Shown here: positions 12,712 through 25,142 of the stretch, in pieces
Position numbering within the stretch: the stretch's first letter is position 1
Layout: each line of letters begins with the position of its first letter
From: Actinomucor elegans
Taxonomy: Eukaryota; Mucoromycota; Mucoromycetes; Mucorales; Mucoraceae
DNA length: 43,873 nt
Assembly: GCA_026027325.1 (NCBI GenBank)
Contig: JAMSLZ010000027.1
Coordinates: forward strand, 1 to 43,873
Direction of reading: 5' to 3'
Notes under the pieces: model-generated
The model's input: the letters and a program-made list of their open reading frames with translations, nothing else
Told to the model about the DNA's origin: nothing
The model's database searches: none
Position numbers and translations under genes: made by a program

Positions 12712-13374
12712 TAGATCGAGATCGATCACCATCTTGATTCTTGAAAATAAAAATAAAATGGAAAAATCGGACTTTGGATACTAAAATCAAGGATTTTGGA
12801 ACAAAAATTGAAATTATGGCATAGCAGGCAATTAATGATATAGTAAAGGGACGAATGTTTATTAAGAAAGGTTCGAGCGTATTCTTTTTTCGTTGAAATA
12901 GCGTACGTTTTGTAAGAAAGCGAAAGGCACATTTTGTTCCAGAAGCCGAAAAAGCATACCCCTTCAGGCTTTTGTATTGCTTTGTGGTGTGGTTATAAAG
13001 CTGCGACAATATTGCCATCGAAATCAACGTACACTGTTCTCTATATATTGTAACAATCAGAGATCTATCTCAGTTTATCTAAGATCCAGATACAATTATT
13101 TGATTTTAATTTGATTTCAAAAGTAAGTTCACGCAACATCGGCGCTCTAAAATGAAATACAAGTTAAAGTATCATGAATCACCCCGTCTATCAATCGAAA
13201 TAAATAGCCTACTGCTTTTGACTAGTGAATACGTTCAGATGTATTGGAACACCATTATCACTTCAATACTTGTTGTTGTAACTGCTCAGTCTAGACATGC
13301 CATTGCTAATTCCCAGATGTGACGATTGACCAAGATTGATCGTAGATTTCTCATCTTAAAACTTGGCGATCTCT

Positions 13375-13394
13375 AAAAAAAAAAAAAAAAAAAA
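13375..13394 (+). repeat. Poly(A)20 tract
   Basis: A run of 20 A follows GGCGATCTCT. It could be a decayed tail of an old retroposed sequence, but I see no flanking target duplication. Confidence 0.9.
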
Positions 13395-13574
13395 TTATTA
13401 TTTCCTACAAACGGTAGGTATTATAAAGTATGAAGCAATAAAAGCAACAATAAACTTACGCTTTTAAACCTTAGTAAAGTTTGTAGAAAATCTTGTAGTC
13501 TTTCGAATACTGCTATTATCTGTTGTATATATCTACAACATATAATTTGAACAATTCTGTATGAACAATCATCA

Positions 13575-13590
13575 TCATACTACACCGTTA
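13575..13590. repeat. 16-bp inverted repeat, left arm
   Basis: TCATACTACACCGTTA here is exactly complementary to 14363-14378, about 0.8 kb away. The arms do not extend further. Confidence 0.85.
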
Positions 13591-13974
13591 CCATGTAGGT
13601 TGTTGGTGCGTATATATTATGTCGATGTATTTTTTTTCCTACAAAATCATGTAAGGATTTAATTTATTATATTAGACCAATGATATAGCATCCTGCATAA
13701 AAACGATGAGCACTGGAACCACTACTGTCGAATCGAAAGAAGGCTATTCGCTTAAGCGCACACAATCTACTGGCAAAAACAGAGTGATAAAGCCTTATAT
13801 GAAAGTGGGGTCCGCATAAGACCTTCTAAATACTACACCAGTATTAAAAAGAGACAGTCATGTTTACAATGTTAGATGAAATATATAGAACCGAGATCTC
13901 AGTGATGTATGAATTAGTTCACATTGGGCATGGCATGTTATATGAAATGAGCAAATTTTCACATTTCGATTTAA

Positions 13975-13989
13975 ATGTCACATCTGATG
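13975..13989. repeat. 15-bp inverted repeat, right arm
   Basis: ATGTCACATCTGATG is the exact reverse complement of 12657-12671. The two arms enclose about 1.33 kb. No matching short duplications flank them. Confidence 0.85.
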
Positions 13990-14111
13990 GGTAGGACATG
14001 TCTGGAATAAATTATTCCATACATTTATAGTCTTTATCTAGGTAAAATACAACGAGTGAAAAATGCATGAATGCGTTGTATTAAAATTATGCATATTTTT
14101 CTTACATGTAG

Positions 14112-14138
14112 TATATATATATATATATATATATATAT
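14112..14138. repeat. (TA)13 tract flanked by TGTAG / CTACA
   Basis: Third long TA tract, 27 nt. It is bracketed by TGTAG on the left and CTACA on the right, so the whole element can form an extended hairpin or cruciform. Confidence 0.9.
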
Positions 14139-14362
14139 CTACAAGTTAAAAAAGTAGGTCTCTCAGCTAATTTTGGTTCAGATTCAGAATGAACTTCTGC
14201 TTCAAATGACCAAATTACAAACCATAAGAGAGTGTGATTTATATAGGCATAACAATTGGGTATACTCTATTGGAGTAAATAAGCTATTATACTTAATAAA
14301 TAGCGATAAGAAACTACTTTTATTGCTACTGACTGACTGCTGAAAAAGATGGCGATATAATA

Positions 14363-14378
14363 TAACGGTGTAGTATGA
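14363..14378. repeat. 16-bp inverted repeat, right arm
   Basis: TAACGGTGTAGTATGA is the exact reverse complement of 13575-13590. Confidence 0.85.
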
Positions 14379-14800
14379 ATTTTAGGTTATGTTGTGTCAT
14401 GTGTTAAGAAAACTAGACAAATCTATAAAAGTATACTTTCTATAAGCTATTTCCCACTTCTTTTTTCTTCTCATTATCCTCATTTTCTTTCAACTCAATG
14501 AAGACAACTCAACTACTACTGCAAAAAATGTCGTTTTGAGATAGGATTCACATATGACCGAATCAATTCGCGTTGCTCTATATAGCATGATAAGTAAGTA
14601 TAATTTACATCAGGGTCTGTACATAAAATGAGCTAGTCTCTAGTCTTTTTCTCACGTTTCTATATCTTTTTTACGAGCAGGATTATATATAAACGGGTTA
14701 TACGTGTTTCACTACTACACACGCGTTGTCTCTTTGCTTCTGGGTCATCTAATTGGTATTATTAGTAAGTATTTCTTGGTTATTATATGCTGTAGCTTAG

Positions 14801-15000
14801 ACAGTGCCATCGCCAGATGTGAATGCAGTCGTTACTTATGAAAACCGCATCCGGTAAACCCTGGTAGATTGGGGGGTTCTTTGTAAGCAACTTACCCACC
14901 GCGTAGTGAGAGATGAGCTGGGGCATCTAACGCGAGGTAGCATTTTATCTGCGATGCACAGTATGGTGGCGAGTGACGCACACTTGAGCGGGTAACTATC
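14801..15000. other. GC-richer, structure-prone block at unit end
   Basis: About 200 bp that are clearly less AT-rich than the rest of the unit. It contains a compact hairpin GTAAG-CAA-CTTAC (14883-14895). Next is a two-part stem in which CGCGT (14900-14904) pairs with ACGCG (14930-14934), and inside it AGATG (14911-14915) pairs with CATCT (14924-14928) around an 8-nt loop. I do not recognise it as rRNA, tRNA or a known ncRNA. A structured noncoding RNA or a protein-binding domain is possible. Confidence 0.4.
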
Positions 15001-15075
15001 CTTCTTTTGATGAACCTACTTATCATTTGTGTATATTAACCCAGTAACATATTAATAGGAACTTAAGAGCCCATC

Positions 15076-15552
15076 AAGTAGCCAAGTGATCCTTACTAGT
15101 GTATCTTATCAACGTCAAGGCTGGTCCACTCTTCTCTATCTATCTATCATTATTCAATATACACAAGTTAAGCAAGCACTAATGAAGCTTTAACGAATCA
15201 GCCGTACCAGATTAAAAATAATAAATCCAAACTACTACCACTATAACTAGTTCTCTAATTGATGGCTCTCCTGGGGGTCTTTGTAAATTTTCAAGCCTAC
15301 TACCATATTTAACACTCTTTTAATATATATATAACAGCTTATATATTCTTGAGCATTCACATATTGTCATCAATATAATTAAGAATATTGAGCCTGGTTA
15401 TATAATTTTGATAAGGTTAAAAGAAAGTCGTTATGCCGAAAATGCCATGTGTATTGCAAGGCTTTTAACCCTTAGTTATCTCTACACCATTTGTTTTTAA
15501 ATAGTTTTGCCCAAGCAGACACTGGCTGTACGCGTACAGGATCCAGAAGTCG

Positions 15553-15587
<35 letters not shown>

Positions 15588-17001
15588 AGTTGCATAATAA
15601 TAGTACTATTTTACAAGGCTAATATTTGTTCTATACTTTAAAATAAAACGTATTTTAGATATCTTTCGCGTAGTGATCTATAAATTAGTTTGATTTTTTT
15701 TTTTAAGTTTCAGAAAAATGGAATCTGACGGGTCAATCATATATAAAAAGAATGCATAATATAGAGTTTGCACTTCATATATGCCAAACAGTGGTTTCCT
15801 TATAGTTTAAGTGCTATTATATTTATTAAGTCAGTATGTTCAAAATTAATCAAAGGCATGCATGGGTTGTTAAAGATGCTTTATTCATTTTCATAAAAAT
15901 AACAATAAAAAAAAGGGCACTTCCTTTGGTTCTCAAAGTCACGATGAGTAACTTTGATACTAACAAGATCAGCCGCGAGAAGGCAGAAGCACATTTGATC
16001 TCAAAAGGAGAGAGTTACAGCCACAAGCCAAGATTCCAATCAACGACCTGACCAACAGTAAGGGGACCAACTAAATGTTGGCAGAGAAGCAGTCTTCCTA
16101 CAAGACTTGGGTCCCAGGCTGTAACTAGAGAAGGGCCAGAGGAGCAAGCAAGAGACAGGCGACCAGAACAAGTGACCAGAACAAGCGACCAGAACAAGCG
16201 ACCAGAACAAGCGACCAGAACAAGCGACCAGAACAAGCGACCAGAACAAGCGACCAGAACAAGCGATCAGAACAAGCGACCAGAACAAGCGACCAGAACA
16301 AGCGAACAGATAAGAGCCAGCACAAGATGAGAACCTATAATAAAAACGAAAAATTAAGGGTGAAAAGAACCTCAACAAAAACCTCAGGAGTAAAAAGAGC
16401 CTTTCAACAAGAACCTCAGAGTAAAAAGAGCTTCAACAAGAACCTCAGAATCAAAAGAACCTCAATAGGAGCTCCTACAAGAACCTCAGTAATAGCGAAA
16501 CCAAGAATCTCGGAATGAAAAGAACCTCAACAATAGAGCCAGAAAAACACCAAAAACAATAAAAAAAAATGAAAATAAAAAAACAACCAGGAAAACAACC
16601 AGGAAAACAACCAGGAAAACAACCAGGAAAACAACCAGGAAAACAACCAGGAAAACAACCAGGAAAACGACCAGGAAAACTACCAGGGAAACGACCAGGG
16701 AAACGACCAGTTGAGAATCAGCCAAAGACCAGGAAGGCCACCAAGAAAACCTATAATGAAAAGCGAAACGAAAGAATGTTTAAGTAGTTTTCTTTTTATA
16801 GTTCATCTTACTTTTATAGCTCTCTATACTGTCGTCATATGATAAATAGATATATACTCACGGCGGATATGAGGTAATCTGTCGAAAGAGAAAGGTAAAC
16901 AAAAGTAATTTAGTATAGCGGAAAAGAAATATTATGCGCATTCTAGACCAAAATCATCTTGCGATGTGTTTCACATATGAATTTGCTATTATATATTTCA
17001 A

Positions 17002-17037
<36 letters not shown>

Positions 17038-20000
17038 CCACCTTTCGCAGTGACTAGAAGGGTTTTATGCTTTGAGAAGAAAAAAGAAACAAGGTAGACC
17101 AATCTACGGCTAAGAGTGTATATCATTTTCCATTTTATCGGAACTACTATGAGTTATGCAATAGCAACTACTATATAGAGCCAATGAATCAATTCTAGAC
17201 CCTTATTAGAAGTATGGAATGGCACTTTGACACACGTCTGTCGCCATCGAATTGTGATAAAATGTAAAGATAACCCTACTCTTTAGTAACCCGATTTTAG
17301 ACTTTAATAGCACTAGTGTGTTAACGCGCGCATGGATTAAGCGGTTTGATATAGGTGATGGTAATTTTCAAACGATCATCACTGGTCGCTCGCATTAAAA
17401 GAATGCGGAAAGGCATATATAAACACAGTCGATAGAGTGTAAGTATAGAATGGGACGCGCATCATAAAGCATGTGCATCATTTTGAACTACACAACTTGA
17501 TTGCTATGTACGACTGGTGGACTGAGATCCGGGGTGGAGAGATGGACTGGTTATTGCGCACGTGTTAATGTAGTATAATTGAAATGTTCTATCTAAAGTG
17601 CCATTGCTGTGCTTGTTGAATATATCAACTCAAGAATAAATTTATTTTAAGCATAGCAGATAGAGTGCCTTATTTTGAGCATATAACAATCATCAGATGT
17701 GACATCAGATGCGACATTTCAAATGCGACATTTCAAATGCGACATTAGATCGAGATCGATCACCATCTTGATTCTTGAAAATAAAAATAAAATGGAAAAA
17801 TCGGACTTTGGATACTAAAATCAAGGATTTTGGAACAAAAATTGAAATTATGGCATAGCAGGCAATTAATGATATAGTAAAGGGACGAATGTTTATTAAG
17901 AAAGGTTCGAGCGTATTCTTTTTTCGTTGAAATAGCGTACGTTTTGTAAGAAAGCGAAAGGCACATTTTGTTCCAGAAGCCGAAAAAGCATACCCCTTCA
18001 GGCTTTTGTATTGCTTTGTGGTGTGGTTATAAAGCTGCGACAATATTGCCATCGAAATCAACGTACACTGTTCTCTATATATTGTAACAATCAGAGATCT
18101 ATCTCAGTTTATCTAAGATCCAGATACAATTATTTGATTTTAATTTGATTTCAAAAGTAAGTTCACGCAACATCGGCGCTCTAAAATGAAATACAAGTTA
18201 AAGTATCATGAATCACCCCGTCTATCAATCGAAATAAATAGCCTACTGCTTTTGACTAGTGAATACGTTCAGATGTATTGGAACACCATTATCACTTCAA
18301 TACTTGTTGTTGTAACTGCTCAGTCTAGACATGCCATTGCTAATTCCCAGATGTGACGATTGACCAAGATTGATCGTAGATTTCTCATCTTAAAACTTGG
18401 CGATCTCTAAAAAAAAAAAAAAAAAAAATTATTATTTCCTACAAACGGTAGGTATTATAAAGTATGAAGCAATAAAAGCAACAATAAACTTACGCTTTTA
18501 AACCTTAGTAAAGTTTGTAGAAAATCTTGTAGTCTTTCGAATACTGCTATTATCTGTTGTATATATCTACAACATATAATTTGAACAATTCTGTATGAAC
18601 AATCATCATCATACTACACCGTTACCATGTAGGTTGTTGGTGCGTATATATTATGTCGATGTATTTTTTTCCTACAAAATCATGTAAGGATTTAATTTAT
18701 TATATTAGACCAATGATATAGCATCCTGCATAAAAACGATGAGCACTGGAACCACTACTGTCGAATCGAAAGAAGGCTATTCGCTTAAGCGCACACAATC
18801 TACTGGCAAAAACAGAGTGATAAAGCCTTATATGAAAGTGGGGTCCGCATAAGACCTTCTAAATACTACACCAGTATTAAAAAAGAGACAGTCATGTTTA
18901 CAATGTTAGATGAAATATATAGAACCGAGATCTCAGTGATGTATGAATTAGTTCACATTGGGCATGGCATGTTATATGAAATGAGCAAATTTTCACATTT
19001 CGATTTAAATGTCACATCTGATGGGTAGGACATGTCTGGAATAAATTATTCCATACATTTATAGTCTTTATCTAGGTAAAATACAACGAGTGAAAAATGC
19101 ATGAATGCGTTGTATTAAAATTATGCATATTTTTCTTACATGTAGTATATATATATATATATATATATATATCTACAAGTTAAAAAAGTAGGTCTCTCAG
19201 CTAATTTTGGTTCAGATTCAGAATGAACTTCTGCTTCAAATGACCAAATTACAAACCATAAGAGAGTGTGATTTATATAGGCATAACAATTGGGTATACT
19301 CTATTGGAGTAAATAAGCTATTATACTTAATAAATAGCGATAAGAAACTACTTTTATTGCTACTGACTGACTGCTGAAAAAGATGGCGATATAATATAAC
19401 GGTGTAGTATGAATTTTAGGTTATGTTGTGTCATGTGTTAAGAAAACTAGACAAATCTATAAAAGTATACTTTCTATAAGCTATTTCCCACTTCTTTTTT
19501 CTTCTCATTATCCTCATTTTCTTTCAACTCAATGAAGACAACTCAACTACTACTGCAAAAAATGTCGTTTTGAGATAGGATTCACATATGACCGAATCAA
19601 TTCGCGTTGCTCTATATAGCATGATAAGTAAGTATAATTTACATCAGGGTCTGTACATAAAATGAGCTAGTCTCTAGTCTTTTTCTCACGTTTCTATATC
19701 TTTTTTACGAGCAGGATTATATATAAACGGGTTATACGTGTTTCACTACTACACACGCGTTGTCTCTTTGCTTCTGGGTCATCTAATTGGTATTATTAGT
19801 AAGTATTTCTTGGTTATTATATGCTGTAGCTTAGACAGTGCCATCGCCAGATGTGAATGCAGTCGTTACTTATGAAAACCGCATCCGGTAAACCCTGGTA
19901 GATTGGGGGGTTCTTTGTAAGCAACTTACCCACCGCGTAGTGAGAGATGAGCTGGGGCATCTAACGCGAGGTAGCATTTTATCTGCGATGCACAGTATGG

Positions 20001-20109
20001 TGGCGAGTGACGCACACTTGAGCGGGTAACTATCCTTCTTTTGATGAACCTACTTATCATTTGTGTATATTAACCCAGTAACATATTAATAGGAACTTAA
20101 GAGCCCATC
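15076..20109 (+). repeat. Macrosatellite unit 4
   Basis: Full copy of 5034 bp. The 13-bp minisatellite is at 16161-16303 and the 12-bp minisatellite at 16581-16709. Private length changes include one A lost near 15748, one TA lost near 17120 and one T lost near 18664. Confidence 0.96.
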
Positions 20110-22034
20110 AAGTAGCCAAGTGATCCTTACTAGTGTATCTTATCAACGTCAAGGCTGGTCCACTCTTCTCTATCTATCTATCATTATTCAATATACACAA
20201 GTTAAGCAAGCACTAATGAAGCTTTAACGAATCAGCCGTACCAGATTAAAAATAATAAATCCAAACTACTACCACTATAACTAGTTCTCTAATTGATGGC
20301 TCTCCTGGGGGTCTTTGTAAATTTTCAAGCCTACTACCATATTTAACACTCTTTTAATATATATATAACAGCTTATATATTCTTGAGCATTCACATATTG
20401 TCATCAATATAATTAAGAATATTGAGCCTGGTTATATAATTTTGATAAGGTTAAAAGAAAGTCGTTATGCCGAAAATGCCATGTGTATTGCAAGGCTTTT
20501 AACCCTTAGTTATCTCTACACCATTTGTTTTTAAATAGTTTTGCCCAAGCAGACACTGGCTGTACGCGTACAGGATCCAGAAGTCGTCCAATATATATAT
20601 ATATATATATATATATGTTAGTTGCATAATAATAGTACTATTTTACAAGGCTAATATTTGTTCTATACTTTAAAATAAAACGTATTTTAGATATCTTTCG
20701 CGTAGTGATCTATAAATTAGTTTGATTTTTTTTTTAAGTTTCAGAAAAATGGAATCTGACGGGTCAATCATATATAAAAAAGAATGCATAATATAGAGTT
20801 TGCACTTCATATATGCCAAACAGTGGTTTCCTTATAGTTTAAGTGCTATTATATTTATTAAGTCAGTATGTTCAAAATTAATCAAAGGCATGCATGGGTT
20901 GTTAAAGATGCTTTATTCATTTTCATAAAAATAACAATAAAAAAAAGGGCACTTCCTTTGGTTCTCAAAGTCACGATGAGTAACTTTGATACTAACAAGA
21001 TCAGCCGCGAGAAGGCAGAAGCACATTTGATCTCAAAAGGAGAGAGTTACAGCCACAAGCCAAGATTCCAATCAACGACCTGACCAACAGTAAGGGGACC
21101 AACTAAATGTTGGCAGAGAAGCAGTCTTCCTACAAGACTTGGGTCCCAGGCTGTAACTAGAGAAGGGCCAGAGGAGCAAGCAAGAGACAGGCGACCAGAA
21201 CAAGTGACCAGAACAAGCGACCAGAACAAGCGACCAGAACAAGCGACCAGAACAAGCGACCAGAACAAGCGACCAGAACAAGCGACCAGAACAAGCGATC
21301 AGAACAAGCGACCAGAACAAGCGACCAGAACAAGCGAACAGATAAGAGCCAGCACAAGATGAGAACCTATAATAAAAACGAAAAATTAAGGGTGAAAAGA
21401 ACCTCAACAAAAACCTCAGGAGTAAAAAGAGCCTTTCAACAAGAACCTCAGAGTAAAAAGAGCTTCAACAAGAACCTCAGAATCAAAAGAACCTCAATAG
21501 GAGCTCCTACAAGAACCTCAGTAATAGCGAAACCAAGAATCTCGGAATGAAAAGAACCTCAACAATAGAGCCAGAAAAACACCAAAAACAATAAAAAAAA
21601 ATGAAAATAAAAAAACAACCAGGAAAACAACCAGGAAAACAACCAGGAAAACAACCAGGAAAACAACCAGGAAAACAACCAGGAAAACAACCAGGAAAAC
21701 GACCAGGAAAACTACCAGGGAAACGACCAGGGAAACGACCAGTTGAGAATCAGCCAAAGACCAGGAAGGCCACCAAGAAAACCTATAATGAAAAGCGAAA
21801 CGAAAGAATGTTTAAGTAGTTTTCTTTTTTATAGTTCATCTTACTTTTATAGCTCTCTATACTGTCGTCATATGATAAATAGATATATACTCACGGCGGA
21901 TATGAGGTAATCTGTCGAAAGAGAAAGGTAAACAAAAGTAATTTAGTATAGCGGAAAAGAAATATTATGCGCATTCTAGACCAAAATCATCTTGCGATGT
22001 GTTTCACATATGAATTTGCTATTATATATTTCAA

Positions 22035-22070
<36 letters not shown>

Positions 22071-25000
22071 CCACCTTTCGCAGTGACTAGAAGGGTTTTA
22101 TGCTTTGAGAAGAAAAAAGAAACAAGGTAGACCAATCTACGGCTAAGAGTGTATATATCATTTTCCATTTTATCGGAACTACTATGAGTTATGCAATAGC
22201 AACTACTATATAGAGCCAATGAATCAATTCTAGACCCTTATTAGAAGTATGGAATGGCACTTTGACACACGTCTGTCGCCATCGAATTGTGATAAAATGT
22301 AAAGATAACCCTACTCTTTAGTAACCCGATTTTAGACTTTAATAGCACTAGTGTGTTAACGCGCGCATGGATTAAGCGGTTTGATATAGGTGATGGTAAT
22401 TTTCAAACGATCATCACTGGTCGCTCGCATTAAAAGAATGCGGAAAGGCATATATAAACACAGTCGATAGAGTGTAAGTATAGAATGGGACGCGCATCAT
22501 AAAGCATGTGCATCATTTTGAACTACACAACTTGATTGCTATGTACGACTGGTGGACTGAGATCCGGGGTGGAGAGATGGACTGGTTATTGCGCACGTGT
22601 TAATGTAGTATAATTGAAATGTTCTATCTAAAGTGCCATTGCTGTGCTTGTTGAATATATCAACTCAAGAATAAATTTATTTTAAGCATAGCAGATAGAG
22701 TGCCTTATTTTGAGCATATAACAATCATCAGATGTGACATCAGATGCGACATTTCAAATGCGACATTTCAAATGCGACATTAGATCGAGATCGATCACCA
22801 TCTTGATTCTTGAAAATAAAAATAAAATGGAAAAATCGGACTTTGGATACTAAAATCAAGGATTTTGGAACAAAAATTGAAATTATGGCATAGCAGGCAA
22901 TTAATGATATAGTAAAGGGACGAATGTTTATTAAGAAAGGTTCGAGCGTATTCTTTTTTCGTTGAAATAGCGTACGTTTTGTAAGAAAGCGAAAGGCACA
23001 TTTTGTTCCAGAAGCCGAAAAAGCATACCCCTTCAGGCTTTTGTATTGCTTTGTGGTGTGGTTATAAAGCTGCGACAATATTGCCATCGAAATCAACGTA
23101 CACTGTTCTCTATATATTGTAACAATCAGAGATCTATCTCAGTTTATCTAAGATCCAGATACAATTATTTGATTTTAATTTGATTTCAAAAGTAAGTTCA
23201 CGCAACATCGGCGCTCTAAAATGAAATACAAGTTAAAGTATCATGAATCACCCCGTCTATCAATCGAAATAAATAGCCTACTGCTTTTGACTAGTGAATA
23301 CGTTCAGATGTATTGGAACACCATTATCACTTCAATACTTGTTGTTGTAACTGCTCAGTCTAGACATGCCATTGCTAATTCCCAGATGTGACGATTGACC
23401 AAGATTGATCGTAGATTTCTCATCTTAAAACTTGGCGATCTCTAAAAAAAAAAAAAAAAAAATTATTATTTCCTACAAACGGTAGGTATTATAAAGTATG
23501 AAGCAATAAAAGCAACAATAAACTTACGCTTTTAAACCTTAGTAAAGTTTGTAGAAAATCTTGTAGTCTTTCGAATACTGCTATTATCTGTTGTATATAT
23601 CTACAACATATAATTTGAACAATTCTGTATGAACAATCATCATCATACTACACCGTTACCATGTAGGTTGTTGGTGCGTATATATTATGTCGATGTATTT
23701 TTTTTCCTACAAAATCATGTAAGGATTTAATTTATTATATTAGACCAATGATATAGCATCCTGCATAAAAACGATGAGCACTGGAACCACTACTGTCGAA
23801 TCGAAAGAAGGCTATTCGCTTAAGCGCACACAATCTACTGGCAAAAACAGAGTGATAAAGCCTTATATGAAAGTGGGGTCCGCATAAGACCTTCTAAATA
23901 CTACACCAGTATTAAAAAAGAGACAGTCATGTTTACAATGTTAGATGAAATATATAGAACCGAGATCTCAGTGATGTATGAATTAGTTCACATTGGGCAT
24001 GGCATGTTATATGAAATGAGCAAATTTTCACATTTCGATTTAAATGTCACATCTGATGGGTAGGACATGTCTGGAATAAATTATTCCATACATTTATAGT
24101 CTTTATCTAGGTAAAATACAACGAGTGAAAAATGCATGAATGCGTTGTATTAAAATTATGCATATTTTTCTTACATGTAGTATATATATATATATATATA
24201 TATATCTACAAGTTAAAAAAGTAGGTCTCTCAGCTAATTTTGGTTCAGATTCAGAATGAACTTCTGCTTCAAATGACCAAATTACAAACCATAAGAGAGT
24301 GTGATTTATATAGGCATAACAATTGGGTATACTCTATTGGAGTAAATAAGCTATTATACTTAATAAATAGCGATAAGAAACTACTTTTATTGCTACTGAC
24401 TGACTGCTGAAAAAGATGGCGATATAATATAACGGTGTAGTATGAATTTTAGGTTATGTTGTGTCATGTGTTAAGAAAACTAGACAAATCTATAAAAGTA
24501 TACTTTCTATAAGCTATTTCCCACTTCTTTTTTCTTCTCATTATCCTCATTTTCTTTCAACTCAATGAAGACAACTCAACTACTACTGCAAAAAATGTCG
24601 TTTTGAGATAGGATTCACATATGACCGAATCAATTCGCGTTGCTCTATATAGCATGATAAGTAAGTATAATTTACATCAGGGTCTGTACATAAAATGAGC
24701 TAGTCTCTAGTCTTTTTCTCACGTTTCTATATCTTTTTTACGAGCAGGATTATATATAAACGGGTTATACGTGTTTCACTACTACACACGCGTTGTCTCT
24801 TTGCTTCTGGGTCATCTAATTGGTATTATTAGTAAGTATTTCTTGGTTATTATATGCTGTAGCTTAGACAGTGCCATCGCCAGATGTGAATGCAGTCGTT
24901 ACTTATGAAAACCGCATCCGGTAAACCCTGGTAGATTGGGGGGTTCTTTGTAAGCAACTTACCCACCGCGTAGTGAGAGATGAGCTGGGGCATCTAACGC

Positions 25001-25142
25001 GAGGTAGCATTTTATCTGCGATGCACAGTATGGTGGCGAGTGACGCACACTTGAGCGGGTAACTATCCTTCTTTTGATGAACCTACTTATCATTTGTGTA
25101 TATTAACCCAGTAACATATTAATAGGAACTTAAGAGCCCATC
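20110..25142 (+). repeat. Macrosatellite unit 5
   Basis: Full copy of 5033 bp. The 13-bp minisatellite is at 21193-21335 and the 12-bp minisatellite at 21613-21741. It differs from its neighbours only in homopolymer and (TA)n lengths as far as I can see. Confidence 0.96.

Larger units (their letters stand above)
10042..15075 (+). repeat. Macrosatellite unit 3 (reference copy for sub-features)
   Basis: Full copy of 5034 bp with intact minisatellites, used below as the reference copy; each sub-feature listed for it recurs at the same offset in the other full copies. One A is missing from the A6 run near 13844 compared with its neighbours. Confidence 0.96.

Noticed and set aside
12810..12890. 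tRNA gene
   Set aside because: The A and B boxes are present, but the T-arm and acceptor stems do not pair and the B box lacks its CC end.
12671..13027. 118-codon minus-strand frame in each unit
   Set aside because: No domain or protein-like composition. It runs through the GATGYGACAT cluster, and its end shifts in unit 1. Conservation across copies means nothing because the copies are nearly identical DNA.
13375..13394. SINE or LINE tail
   Set aside because: There is a poly(A) tract but no target-site duplication and no upstream reverse transcriptase. The Pol III-like boxes are 0.5 kb away, with a terminator in between.
12657..13989. Complete DNA transposon bounded by the 15-bp inverted repeat
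   Set aside because: No target-site duplication flanks the arms and no transposase lies inside.
14940..15000. Resemblance of GGTGGCGAGTGACGC... to the 5' part of bacterial 16S rRNA
   Set aside because: The match is a few short words without the flanking conserved helices.
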